NCBI RefSeq assembly: GCF_040049255.1
Contig: NZ_JBDZDR010000003.1
Span: 310,001-374,000 of the forward strand
DNA length: 64,000 nt
From: Pseudaminobacter sp040049255
Lineage (GTDB): Bacteria > Pseudomonadota > Alphaproteobacteria > Rhizobiales > Rhizobiaceae
Reading direction: 5' to 3'
Shown here: positions 52,318 to 61,493 of the stretch, one piece after another
Layout of the letters: every line of letters starts with the position of its first letter
How positions within the stretch are numbered: position 1 is the first letter of the stretch
Notes under the pieces: model-generated
What the model saw: the letters and a program-made list of their open reading frames with translations, nothing else
What the model was told of the DNA's origin: nothing
The model's database searches: none
Made by a program: the position numbers and the translations under genes

Positions 52318-55300
52318 ATGAACGTCCACCCTAAACAGTCTGACCCGCTCGTCCTGACCGGGCGCGACGTGACCGCCGTTCTCGGGCCGACCAACACCGG
52401 CAAGACCCATCTGGCGATCGAGCGCATGGTGGCGCATGAGAGCGGCGTCATCGGCCTGCCGCTCAGGCTTCTGGCCCGTGAGGTCTACACCCGCGTCTGC
52501 GAAAAGGTTGGCGCGCACAATGTGGCGCTGGTTACCGGCGAAGAAAAGATCATGCCGCCGACCGCCCGCTACTCGGTCTGCACGGTGGAGGCCATGCCGC
52601 GCGAGACCAATGCCGCTTTCGTCGCCATCGACGAGGTGCAGCTTGCCGGCGATCTCGAACGCGGCCACATCTTCACCGATCGCATCCTGCATCTGCGTGG
52701 CCGGCAGGAGACGCTGCTTTTGGGTGCCGCCACCATGCGCGGCATTCTGGAAAAGCTGCTGCGGGGCATTTCGGTGGTGACGCGGCCGCGGCTTTCCCAT
52801 CTGGCCTATGCCGGCTCCAAGAAGCTCACGCGGCTGCCGCGCCGTTCGGCCATCGTCGCCTTCTCGGCCGACGAGGTCTATGCCATCGCCGAGCTCATCC
52901 GCCGCCAGCGGGGCGGAGCCGCCGTGGTGCTGGGCGCCCTTTCGCCCCGCACCCGCAACGCCCAGGTGGCGCTCTACCAGTCCGGCGATGTCGACTATCT
53001 CGTGGCAACCGACGCCATCGGCATGGGCCTCAATCTCGACGTCGACCACGTCGCCTTCGCCCAGAACCGCAAGTTCGACGGCTTCCAGTTCCGCGATCTG
53101 AACCCCGCGGAGCTGGGCCAGATCGCCGGCCGCGCAGGCCGGCACATGCGCGACGGCACCTTCGGCGTCACCGGCCAGGTCGATCCCTTCCCAGAGGAGC
53201 TGATCGAGAAGATCGAGGCGCATGATTTCGATCCGGTGAAGGTGCTGCAATGGCGCACCGCGCAGTTCGATTTCGCCAGCATCGATGCGCTCAAGCGCTC
53301 CATCGACACGGTCGCCCCCGTCGAAGGACTGACACGCGCCTTGCCGGCGGTCGATGCGCAGGCGCTGGAGCAGCTGTCGCGCGACCCCGACATCACCCGG
53401 CGCGCCGGCAGCCGCGATCGCGTCGCGCTGCTGTGGGATGTCTGCGCGCTGCCCGACTACCGCCGCATCGCGCCGGCCCAGCATGCCGATCTGGTCGCTT
53501 CCATCTTTTTCGACCTCGCCGACCGCGGCCATGTCGACGAGAATTACATGGCCGAACAGGTGCGCCGTGCCGACAGCACCGACGGCGACATCGACACGCT
53601 CTCGCACCGTATTGCCCAGATCCGCACCTGGACCTATGTGTCAAACCGGCCTGGCTGGTTGGCTGATCCGCTACATTGGCAGGAAAAGACGCGGGAAATC
53701 GAAGACAGATTGTCGGATGCACTGCATGAACGGTTGACGAAACGCTTCGTAGACCGCAGGACTTCGGTCCTTATGCGCCGCCTTAGAGAAAACACCATGC
53801 TAGAAGCCGAAATCAGCTCAACCGGAACCGTCCTCGTCGAAGGCCATCACGTCGGGGAACTGCAAGGGTTCCGCTTCACCGCCGACCAGAGCGCTGGCGG
53901 CGAAGACGGCAAGGCCATCAGGGCGGCCGCGCAGAAGGCGCTGGGCGTCGAGTTCGAGGCGCGCGCGGAACGCTTCGCGGCCTGCGCCAATGGTGATCTC
54001 GCGCTCGGCTCAGACGGCACGCTGCGCTGGATCGGCGCGCCGATCGGCACGCTGGTGGCGACCGAGGATGCGCTGCGCCCGCGCGTCATCCTGCTGGCCG
54101 ACGAGCAGCTCACCGGCCCTGCACGCGACAAGGTGGCGGCGCGCGCCGAGCGCTTCGTGAACTTCCAGATCGATACCGCGCTGAAGCCGCTCCTCGACCT
54201 GCGCGGCGCCGATCAGCTCACCGGCATCGCGCGTGGCATCGCCTTCCAGCTGGTCGAGAATTTCGGCCTGCTCAACCGGCGCGACATTGCCGAGGAAATG
54301 AAGTCGCTCGACCAGGAAGGCCGCGCCAGCCTGCGCCGCCTGGGCGTGCGCTTCGGCGCCTATCACGTCTTCGTCCCGACGCTGCTGAAGCCCGGCCCGG
54401 CCGGACTGATCACGCTTCTGTGGGCGCTTAAGAACGACGGCAAGGACATGCCTGGCTTCGGCGACGTGGTGCATGCGCTGGCGGCCGGCCGCACCTCCGT
54501 GGTGGTCGACCCGGCGTTCGACAAGACCTTCTACAAGCTGGCCGGTTTCCGCATGCTGGGCCGCCGCGCCGTGCGCGTCGACATTCTCGAGCGACTGGCC
54601 GATCTCATCCGTCCGGCGCTGGCCTGGAAGGCCGGCACCGGCGCGCGCCCCGAAGGCGCCTATGACGGCAGCACCTTCCTGGTCACGCCGGCTATGATGT
54701 CCATTCTCGGCGCCACCGCCGACGATATGGAAGAAATACTGAAGGGCCTGGGCTACCGGGCCGATGCCAAGCCGGCTGTTGAAGTCAAGGCGCGGCTGGA
54801 AGCGCTGGACGAAGCGGCGCGCCAGGCCGCCGCCGAAGCCGCGGCAAAGGCTGCAGCCGAGCAGGCGCCGGCAGCCATCGAGGGCGAGCGCGTCGAGGCC
54901 GAAGCGGCTGTTGCGGAAGCCGCCGTGGAAGCTGCGGCAGAGACCGCCGTGGAAGCTCCGGCAAAAGCCGAGGAGCCGGCTGCTGCCGAGGAAGCACCGG
55001 CTGCGGTAGAAGCCGCTGTGGAAGTTTCGACAGAAGCCGAGAAACCGGCTACTGCCGAGGAGGCCACTTCCGAGGAGGCAACTCCGGCCGCTGCCGCTGC
55101 GCCGGCAACCGAAGCCGCAGAAGAGCCCAAGCCGGTTCTTCTGTGGCGTCCCGCCCGTTTCGAGCAGCGCCCGCGCCACCGCCAGGACAATCGCCGGCGC
55201 GGCGGCCCGGCCGATGCACAGGCCGCGCCAGGGCAGCGCCAGCAGCGCGAGCGCGGCGACGGCCAGGGCCGTGAGCAGGGCGGCAAGGAGCGGTTCGAGC

Positions 55301-55500
55301 GCAAGTTCAAGGGCAAGCCCGGGGGCAAGCCCAACGGTGACGGCGGACGCCCCGACCGGCGCGAGGAGCGCGGCGGCAAGGGCGGCTCGCAGGGCAAGCC
55401 CGCGTTCCAGGCCAGGGGGCGCGACGAGCGCCCCGCGCGCATCGATCCGGACTCGCCCTTCGCCAAGCTAGCCGCCTTGCGCGACCAGCTCAAGAAGTAG
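52318..55500 (+). CDS. Suv3-like DEAD/DEAH-type RNA helicase with disordered C-terminus
   Basis: This is a 1060-aa protein. Residues 1-330 form the helicase core of the mitochondrial Suv3 type: Walker A GPTNTGKTH (about 23), DEVQ-type box in AIDEVQLAGD and LLLGAATMR. TDAIGMGLNLDVDHVAF and QIAGRAGRHMRDGTFG complete it. A middle region of unknown fold (about 350-840) follows, then an Ala/Glu-rich low-complexity stretch (about 840-940) and a basic, Gly/Arg-rich tail with REERGGKGGSQGK, typical of RNA-binding disorder. The S4-domain gene follows 12 bp later. A role in RNA unwinding or degradosome-like decay is likely; the exact one is unknown. Confidence 0.88.
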   Translation: MNVHPKQSDPLVLTGRDVTAVLGPTNTGKTHLAIERMVAHESGVIGLPLRLLAREVYTRVCEKVGAHNVALVTGEEKIMPPTARYSVCTVEAMPRETNAAFVAIDEVQLAGDLERGHIFTDRILHLRGRQETLLLGAATMRGILEKLLRGISVVTRPRLSHLAYAGSKKLTRLPRRSAIVAFSADEVYAIAELIRRQRGGAAVVLGALSPRTRNAQVALYQSGDVDYLVATDAIGMGLNLDVDHVAFAQNRKFDGFQFRDLNPAELGQIAGRAGRHMRDGTFGVTGQVDPFPEELIEKIEAHDFDPVKVLQWRTAQFDFASIDALKRSIDTVAPVEGLTRALPAVDAQALEQLSRDPDITRRAGSRDRVALLWDVCALPDYRRIAPAQHADLVASIFFDLADRGHVDENYMAEQVRRADSTDGDIDTLSHRIAQIRTWTYVSNRPGWLADPLHWQEKTREIEDRLSDALHERLTKRFVDRRTSVLMRRLRENTMLEAEISSTGTVLVEGHHVGELQGFRFTADQSAGGEDGKAIRAAAQKALGVEFEARAERFAACANGDLALGSDGTLRWIGAPIGTLVATEDALRPRVILLADEQLTGPARDKVAARAERFVNFQIDTALKPLLDLRGADQLTGIARGIAFQLVENFGLLNRRDIAEEMKSLDQEGRASLRRLGVRFGAYHVFVPTLLKPGPAGLITLLWALKNDGKDMPGFGDVVHALAAGRTSVVVDPAFDKTFYKLAGFRMLGRRAVRVDILERLADLIRPALAWKAGTGARPEGAYDGSTFLVTPAMMSILGATADDMEEILKGLGYRADAKPAVEVKARLEALDEAARQAAAEAAAKAAAEQAPAAIEGERVEAEAAVAEAAVEAAAETAVEAPAKAEEPAAAEEAPAAVEAAVEVSTEAEKPATAEEATSEEATPAAAAAPATEAAEEPKPVLLWRPARFEQRPRHRQDNRRRGGPADAQAAPGQRQQRERGDGQGREQGGKERFERKFKGKPGGKPNGDGGRPDRREERGGKGGSQGKPAFQARGRDERPARIDPDSPFAKLAALRDQLKK

Positions 55501-55512
55501 GCGCCGGGGCCG

Positions 55513-55896
55513 ATGCCTGCCGAAGGTCGTCAGCGCATCGACAAATGGCTGTTCTTCTCGCGTGCGGTAAAGTCGCGCTCGCTGGCGGCTAAGCTCGCCC
55601 AGATGGGGCGCGTGCGCATCAATGGCGAGAAGACCAGCCAGGCTGCCGATTCGGTCAAGCCAGGCGACGTGCTGACGATCACGCTCGACCGGCGCATCCT
55701 CGTCTACAAGGTCTTGCTGCCCGGCAGCCGGCGCGGCCCGGCCGACGAGGCCCGGCTGCTTTACGAGGATCTTTCGCCCGCGCCGGCACCGAAGGACCCC
55801 GCGCTTCCGGATGCGCTGGTGCCGGTGCGCGACGCAGGCAGCGGGCGCCCGACCAAGCGCGAGCGGCGCCAGATCGACAAGCTGCACGAGCGCTGA
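55513..55896 (+). CDS. S4-domain RNA-binding protein (Hsp15/HslR-like)
   Basis: This is 127 aa. The S4 domain occupies residues 1-65: RIDKWLFFSRAVKSRSLAAKL with KMGRVR-like AQMGRVRINGEKTSQAAD. A charged C-terminal tail ends TKRERRQIDKLHER. Hsp15 family members bind stalled 50S subunits with peptidyl-tRNA. It is probably co-transcribed with the helicase gene 12 bp upstream. Confidence 0.9.
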   Translation: MPAEGRQRIDKWLFFSRAVKSRSLAAKLAQMGRVRINGEKTSQAADSVKPGDVLTITLDRRILVYKVLLPGSRRGPADEARLLYEDLSPAPAPKDPALPDALVPVRDAGSGRPTKRERRQIDKLHER

Positions 55897-56042
55897 GGCC
55901 CCACGGTTTCGCCAAACGGAGACGCGTGGAACGTCATTCCAAAACGACCGGCTTCTGCGACATGGCCGCCCTTGCAAGACCTTCGCAAAGCGGTTACCTG
56001 ACCCCATATAACAGGAGTGGGCCAGAGTCCCGGAGCAGCAGC

Positions 56043-56381
<339 letters not shown>

Positions 56382-56751
56382 TCGCCCTTCAGGGCGCTTG
56401 CCGCGTGGCGGGCGCGCCCTAGTTTCGAATGCAGTCTGATTGCCCCGCTCCGGCGGGGCCGCGCTGGCACGCGCGGCAAAACCTTGATTCTTTCAACTAT
56501 TTGTAGTAAGAAGGGGTTGATCATGCCGCTGACACGCTGTCGATTTATGGCGCAACGCCCTAATCACTGAAAGGTGAACACAACTTCGGACCAAGGCAAC
56601 TTGGGCTGGGACAAACGCATTGCCCGTTTGCCGGCCTCTGGCTTTACCGGAGGGGTGTTTGTCGTCTTGCGGTATCCGCTTTTCGGCCAATTCGGCCGTC
56701 CAACAGGTATGTCGGCGTTCCAGCCGGCGTCATAAAAGGAGTTCAGGGCGT
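56382..56751. other. Intergenic region fdxA-carD
   Basis: This 370-bp gap contains a CGCCCTTCAGGGCG hairpin right after the fdxA stop and a GCCCCGCTCCGGCGGGGC hairpin near 56442. Neither has a T tract. An AT-richer segment (56485-56520) could hold the carD promoter. A 16-codon ATG frame at 56523 is probably chance. No structured RNA was recognised. Confidence 0.5.
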
Positions 56752-57336
56752 ATGGGAACCGCAACCGCGCAGAAGAAATCCGCAGGCCGTCATGGCTTCA
56801 AGACGGGCGAGTACATCGTCTACCCGGCGCATGGCGTCGGCCAGATCATGGCGATCGACGAGCAGGAAGTCGCGGGCCACAAGCTGGAGCTCTTCGTCAT
56901 CGACTTCCAGAAGGACAAGATGCGCCTGAAGGTGCCGGTTGCCAAGGCGACCTCCATCGGCATGCGCAAGCTGTCGGAAACGGACTATGTCGAGCGCGCG
57001 CTGAAGGTTCTGCAGGGCCGTGCCCGCGTCAAGCGCACCATGTGGTCGCGCCGTGCGCAGGAATACGACGCCAAGATCAATTCGGGCGACCTGATCTCCA
57101 TCTCGGAAGTTGTGCGCGACCTCTACCGCGCCGAAAACCAGCCGGAGCAGTCCTATTCCGAGCGCCAGCTCTACGAGGCCGCGCTTGACCGCATGGCCCG
57201 CGAAATCGCCGCCGTCAACCGCGTGTCGGAGACCGAGGCGGTGCGCATGATCGAGACCAACCTTGCCAAGGGCCCCAAGCGCGGCTCCAAGGCCGAGGCC
57301 GACAACGAGGAAGCCGAGCAGGAAGAGGCGGCATAA
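56752..57336 (+). CDS. carD: CarD-family transcriptional regulator
   Basis: This is 194 aa from the ATG at 56752, with AGGAG upstream; upstream codons in frame are not conserved. The N-terminal RNA-polymerase-binding Tudor-like domain begins FKTGEYIVYPAHGVGQI and includes KMRLKVPVAKA. A helical DNA-interacting domain contains RMWSRR-like TMWSRRAQEYDAKI. The C-terminus is a short acidic tail. CarD stabilises open promoter complexes, notably at rRNA promoters. Confidence 0.95.
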   Translation: MGTATAQKKSAGRHGFKTGEYIVYPAHGVGQIMAIDEQEVAGHKLELFVIDFQKDKMRLKVPVAKATSIGMRKLSETDYVERALKVLQGRARVKRTMWSRRAQEYDAKINSGDLISISEVVRDLYRAENQPEQSYSERQLYEAALDRMAREIAAVNRVSETEAVRMIETNLAKGPKRGSKAEADNEEAEQEEAA

Positions 57337-57372
57337 GCCGCGAAGGCTCGCACTTCGGCAACATGAAAAAGA

Positions 57373-57397
57373 CCCGGCGGAAACGCCGGGTTTTTTT
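57373..57397 (+). terminator. Rho-independent terminator after carD
   Basis: CCCGGCG and CGCCGGG form a perfect 7-bp stem with a GAAA tetraloop, followed by seven T residues. It is preceded by an A run, so it may also work in reverse. Confidence 0.92.
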
Positions 57398-57538
57398 GTT
57401 GAGCCTGTGGCGGCGCGCGTCGGATCACGCGAAAGCCGAGACAACCCGACCGAGGAGCGCAAGTTCCGCGGTCCAGACAACCCTTGCCCCTTTGCCGCAA
57501 GGGCTTAAAATCTTTTCATCTGCAAGTGGAGGCCTGCC

Positions 57539-57730
57539 ATGGACGAAGATGTGCTGAACATGTCGATCCGCAAGTTTCTCAAGCAGGTCGGCGTCACCTC
57601 GCAGCGGGCGATCGAGGCGGTGGTGCGCGACGGCGCAGTGAGCGGCGAGCGCCTGCACGTGCGCATGACGCTTACAGCCGAAGGCACGGACCTCAACCAC
57701 GTTGTGGAAGGCGACATCCGGTTGTCCTGA
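57539..57730 (+). CDS. Small DUF6494-type protein
   Basis: This is a 63-aa protein beginning MDEDVLNMSIRKFLKQVGV and ending in a beta-rich HVVEGDIRLS. It is preceded by GTGGAGG. Short conserved proteins of this type (DUF6494) occur widely in alphaproteobacteria with no known function. It stands alone between carD and the sigma-factor gene. Confidence 0.75.
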   Translation: MDEDVLNMSIRKFLKQVGVTSQRAIEAVVRDGAVSGERLHVRMTLTAEGTDLNHVVEGDIRLS

Positions 57731-58178
57731 TCCCGTTCAAGATGAGCGGGGCCACGAGGCCTAATCATCGACATTACATAGTCCCGGCCCACCGAGGCAT
57801 CGGCGTTGCGGAGGCGAATATTCTGCTCTTCGTCGGCAATGGTCGTGAGGGATGGCGGTTTCTGCCGCCATCGCAGGGCGGGCGGCCGGGCGATAGCGGC
57901 CACCCGGAAGAGGAAGTCGGCGGGTCGCACGCCGTTTCTGGTCATCGCGCGCCTCGCCATTTTCCACCGACACCTGATCCGAAGAGGCCCGTTTTCGCGG
58001 AGGCAACGGGTGCTGCCGACGCCCTCCATCAGGCCGGCGCGCATTGACGCAGGCCATGGAACATTCGTTCGAGATTCACGTTGCAAGGCTTGTAGGGCGG
58101 TTCGAGACGGCTGCGACCCTTGCTTGAAGGCACCGGATAACCGCGACCTGGAATTGCGCCAGAGTTTGGGAGCGCAGC
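57731..58178. other. Intergenic region upstream of the sigma-factor gene
   Basis: This 448-bp gap has no convincing gene. The minus-strand frame that spans it is Arg/Pro-rich and unlike any family. It includes a GGCGGTTTCTGCCGCC hairpin near 57863 and the EcfG-type promoter at 58058-58082. Confidence 0.5.
58058..58082 (+). promoter_or_regulatory. EcfG (general stress sigma) promoter for the rpoH2-type gene
   Basis: GGAAC at 58058-58062, then 16 bp, then CGTT at 58079-58082. This matches the alphaproteobacterial EcfG/RpoE2 consensus (GGAAC-N16/17-CGTT). It lies 97 bp before the sigma-factor start. In Sinorhizobium meliloti rpoH2 is an RpoE2 target, so the placement is as expected. Confidence 0.8.
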
Positions 58179-59039
58179 ATGACCGAAGACAAAGCAAGGC
58201 GAACCATGATCCGGGCCGCGATGAAGGCGCCGTATCTCGAGCGCGGCGAGGAGCAGGAGCTCGCCGTCCGTTGGAAGGAGCATCACGACCAGGCCGCGAT
58301 GCACCGCATCACCACGGCGCATATGCGCCTTGTCATATCGATGGCGGCGAAATTCCGCTATTTCGGCCTGCCGATGGGCGACCTGATCCAGGAAGGCCAT
58401 GTCGGCCTTCTGGAAGCGGCTGCGCGCTTCGAGCCCGGCCGCGACGTCCGCTTCTCGACCTATGCGACGTGGTGGATTCGCGCCTCCATGCAGGACTATA
58501 TCCTCAAGAACTGGTCCATCGTGCGCGGCGGCACCAGCTCGGCCCAGAAGGCATTGTTCTTCAACCTGCGCCGCCTGCGGGCGCGCCTGGCGCGCGGACA
58601 GGAAGTCCAGTCCAGCACCGCGCTCTACAAGGAGATCTCCACCGCGCTCGGCGTGTCCGAAGCCGATGTGGCGATGATGGATGCTCGTCTGTCGGGTCCG
58701 GACACATCGCTCAACGCGCCGCTGACGGACGATCGCGGCGGCTCCGCCGACCGTATGGACTTTCTGGTGTCTGACGACCCGCTTCCCGACGAGGTGGTCG
58801 GCGAGGCGATCGATGTGGAGCGCCGTTCCGACTGGCTGAAGAAGGCGCTGTGCGTGCTCAACGAGCGCGAGCTGCGCATCATCGAAGAGCGCCGCCTGCA
58901 GGATGAGGGCGCCACGCTGGAGGCGCTGGGCGAGACGCTGGGCATATCCAAGGAGCGCGTGCGCCAGATCGAAAGCCGCGCTCTGGAAAAGCTGAAGACG
59001 GCTTTGGTCAAGGAAAGCCCGGCCTTCCTGTCTGCCTGA
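58179..59039 (+). CDS. rpoH2: RNA polymerase sigma-32-type factor (RpoH2-like)
   Basis: This is a 286-aa group 3 sigma factor. Region 2 carries GDLIQEGHVGLLEAAARFEPGRDVRFSTYATWWIRASMQDYIL in segments. The RpoH-box-like region holds QKALFFNLRRLRARL, and region 4.2 has LGISKERVRQIESRALEKL. The N-terminus is shorter than in RpoH1. An EcfG promoter upstream supports the RpoH2 assignment in a stress cascade. Confidence 0.9.
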   Translation: MTEDKARRTMIRAAMKAPYLERGEEQELAVRWKEHHDQAAMHRITTAHMRLVISMAAKFRYFGLPMGDLIQEGHVGLLEAAARFEPGRDVRFSTYATWWIRASMQDYILKNWSIVRGGTSSAQKALFFNLRRLRARLARGQEVQSSTALYKEISTALGVSEADVAMMDARLSGPDTSLNAPLTDDRGGSADRMDFLVSDDPLPDEVVGEAIDVERRSDWLKKALCVLNERELRIIEERRLQDEGATLEALGETLGISKERVRQIESRALEKLKTALVKESPAFLSA

Positions 59040-59070
59040 GGCACAGCAATCGAGTTTCGCAACCCAAATG

Positions 59071-59096
59071 AGGCCTCCCGGAAGGGGGCCTTATTT
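59071..59096. terminator. Bidirectional terminator between rpoH2 and the M48 gene
   Basis: AGGCC-CCC (59071-59079, one bulged T) pairs with GGG-GGCCT around a GGAA loop, followed by TATTTG. The convergent M48 gene ends inside it. Confidence 0.75.
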
Positions 59097-60533
59097 GTCC
59101 GTGACGATCTTGACCTTGTCGCCGGCGGAAACGGTCGCACCGGGCGCAAGCCCGTTCAGTACCCGGAACAGGTCGAGCTTGCGCTCGACGCCGACCATGC
59201 CGGCGGCAAGGGTTCCGATGGTCTGGCCGGGCTGAACGGTCACGATGCGGATGCGCAGCGGCTTCAGCGCCGCTTTCTCGGCGGCCGTCAGAACCCGGAA
59301 ACTGCTGCTTACGGTCTGCGACACGGAAGCCAGCGACGTGCTTGCCAGCGGGGCGGCGGTCAGCAGTCGATAGACCTGCTCGCCGGCCCGAATGACGGTG
59401 ATGCCGAACTGCCAGCCGTCGGCACGCGCGGTGGCCGTGGCCGCCTCGTTGCCGTTGATCGTCTCGGCTCGCACGCTGGCGGCATCCAGCCCGGCCACCC
59501 AGCCGCTGCGCAGATAGTCGGTCAGCGGCAGCCGCGCGTCGATCGCCACCCCGTCGAAGCGGATGGCCATGTCGCCGGGGCCGGTGGCGGTGACGGCCGC
59601 TGCCGAATTGTCGATGACGAAGCCGGCCGGCACCGAGAACGAGATGCCCAGGCGCGGATGCAGGAAGGTGGTGCCGCGCACATAGCCTTCTTCCGGCGTG
59701 TCGCCATAGAGCATGCCATCTATGCCGGCCAGGAAGGAATCGCGGTCACGCAGGCCGACGCCATCGGGGCCGACGATGCGCGCATGGCGCTGGGCCAGCT
59801 CGACGCGCTGCGGCGTGTTGGGGTGGCTGGCCAGGAAGTCGAGGCTCGGATCGGTCGCGCCGGTGACTGAGCGGAAGTCGCTGTAGGCACCCATGGACTG
59901 CAGGAAGCGCCCGGCCGCATAGGGGTCGAAGCCGGCCTGGCCGCTGGCCTTGATGCCGATGGCATCGGCCTCGAGCTCCTGGTTGCGCGAGAATTGGGCA
60001 AGCCGCAGCTTGCCGCGGATCAGCGCCGCCTTGGCCGTTGGGCTTTCGCCAAGAACGTCCGTCACCACCTTGGTGGCCAGCACCTCCTCGGCTTCCTTCT
60101 GCTGGCGCTGGATGCCGTGGTTGGCGGTCACATGGCCCATCTCATGGGCGATGACGGCACCGAGCTCGGCCGAATCGTTGGCGAGCGCCAGCAGGCCGCG
60201 CGTGACATAGAGATAGCCGCCCGGCAGCGCGAAAGCGTTGACGTTGGGCGAATTGAGGATCGTGATGCGATAGGCTTGGGTCGGGTTGCCCGAAACGGTG
60301 GTCAGGTTGCCCACCACCTTGGCGACCATGCGCTCCAGCTTCGGGTCCGAATATTCGCCGCCATAGGTGGCCAGGATGCGCGGATGCTGGCTCCTGGCCA
60401 GTTCGGCCATGCGGTCGTTGCGCGAGACGTTGTCGACCGTGACGGGATTATTGGAAGGCTGGAAGCCCGATTCCTTCAGCTCGCTGTTTATTGCCTGGCA
60501 CCCGGACACCAACGCCAGCACGGCCACAGCCAT
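59091..60533 (-). CDS. M48-family metalloprotease lipoprotein with C-terminal LysM-like segment
   Basis: This is 480 aa. The N-terminus MAVAVLALVSGC is a lipoprotein signal with lipobox Cys12, placing it in the periplasm or at a membrane. The zinc site is in AVIAHEMGHVTANHG, and the third ligand lies in NQELEADAIG. A domain of unknown function (about 270-420) follows. A LysM-like end, with PGQTIGTLAAGM and AGDKVKIV, could bind peptidoglycan. It resembles BepA/YfgC proteases that care for outer-membrane assembly. Confidence 0.88.
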   Translation of the reverse strand: MAVAVLALVSGCQAINSELKESGFQPSNNPVTVDNVSRNDRMAELARSQHPRILATYGGEYSDPKLERMVAKVVGNLTTVSGNPTQAYRITILNSPNVNAFALPGGYLYVTRGLLALANDSAELGAVIAHEMGHVTANHGIQRQQKEAEEVLATKVVTDVLGESPTAKAALIRGKLRLAQFSRNQELEADAIGIKASGQAGFDPYAAGRFLQSMGAYSDFRSVTGATDPSLDFLASHPNTPQRVELAQRHARIVGPDGVGLRDRDSFLAGIDGMLYGDTPEEGYVRGTTFLHPRLGISFSVPAGFVIDNSAAAVTATGPGDMAIRFDGVAIDARLPLTDYLRSGWVAGLDAASVRAETINGNEAATATARADGWQFGITVIRAGEQVYRLLTAAPLASTSLASVSQTVSSSFRVLTAAEKAALKPLRIRIVTVQPGQTIGTLAAGMVGVERKLDLFRVLNGLAPGATVSAGDKVKIVTDK

Positions 60534-60749
60534 GCCCGCGCGCAGGCGCGTGCCTGTGGGCGAAAACGTCCATCCGGCGGAGATCAGGCGGGTCGACAGG
60601 GAACAGTTCCTTTCGTCGGGCGGGGCAGCGAAGCAACGCAGGCTAACTCAGGACGTAGCCACACTCCTCCTGACAAAACAAGAATCCGGACCGGCCCCTA
60701 TGGTTCATCTGAATAAAAATTGTGTCCGCTTCCGGGCAACTTCCCGGAT

Positions 60750-61493
60750 TCACGCCACATTGCCGCCCGTTCCAATATAGTCGCGGAAGGCCCTGGGCCC
60801 GCTTTCGTTGAAGAATTCGGCCGCCTTGCCGGCTGCAGCCACCGTTCCCCGCTCGAGAAACAGCAGGTTGCCGCCGATTCGCCTGGCGTCCTCGGGCTGG
60901 TGTGTCACGAAGACAACAGTCATGCGCCGTTCCACATGGACTGACATGACAAGGTCGACCATGTCCTCGCGCAGGGCCGGGCCAAGCGAGGCGAAGGGTT
61001 CGTCGAGCAGCAGCACCGGCCGGTCGCGCACCAGCACCCGTGCCAGTGCCACGCGCTGGCGCTCGCCGCCGGAGAGTTCTCGCGGCAGCCGCTTCTCCTT
61101 GCCGGCAAGTCCGGTCCGGGCAAGCGCATCAGAAACCGCCGCGCGATCGGCCTCGGTCAGGCGCAGCGCCGGCGAGCGGCCGAGCCCGACATTCTGCTCG
61201 ACGCTCAGATGCGCGAAGAGGTTGTTTTCCTGGAAAACCATCGACACCGGACGGGCCGATGGCGGGGCGTTGGTGACATCCACGCCACCCATCAGCACGC
61301 GGCCGGATTCCGGCGTCTCGAAGCCGGCGATCAAATTGAGGAAAGTCGATTTTCCGGCGCCGCTGGGGCCCATCACCGAGGTGATGGACCCGGCCTCGAT
61401 CGTAGCGTCGAAGCGCATGCGCATGTCCTCATAGGTGAAGGTCACATCAACCAGCCTGATGTCGAGGCCTCCGGTGCGGGCAGGCGAGGTCAT
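60750..61493 (-). CDS. thiQ: Thiamine ABC transporter ATP-binding protein
   Basis: This is 247 aa from the ATG at 61493, overlapping the thiP stop (ATGA); the long frame upstream is a shadow. Walker A is GPSGAGKST, followed by VFQENNLFAHLSVEQNVGLG, signature LSGGERQR and Walker B VLLLDEPFASLGPALR. The ENNLF form is typical of ThiQ. It is the last gene of thiBPQ on the minus strand. Confidence 0.93.
   Translation of the reverse strand: MTSPARTGGLDIRLVDVTFTYEDMRMRFDATIEAGSITSVMGPSGAGKSTFLNLIAGFETPESGRVLMGGVDVTNAPPSARPVSMVFQENNLFAHLSVEQNVGLGRSPALRLTEADRAAVSDALARTGLAGKEKRLPRELSGGERQRVALARVLVRDRPVLLLDEPFASLGPALREDMVDLVMSVHVERRMTVVFVTHQPEDARRIGGNLLFLERGTVAAAGKAAEFFNESGPRAFRDYIGTGGNVA

Noticed and set aside
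57505..58197. 230-codon minus-strand ORF upstream of rpoH2
   Set aside because: Arg/Pro-rich, overlaps the DUF6494 gene and the EcfG promoter, no recognisable motif.
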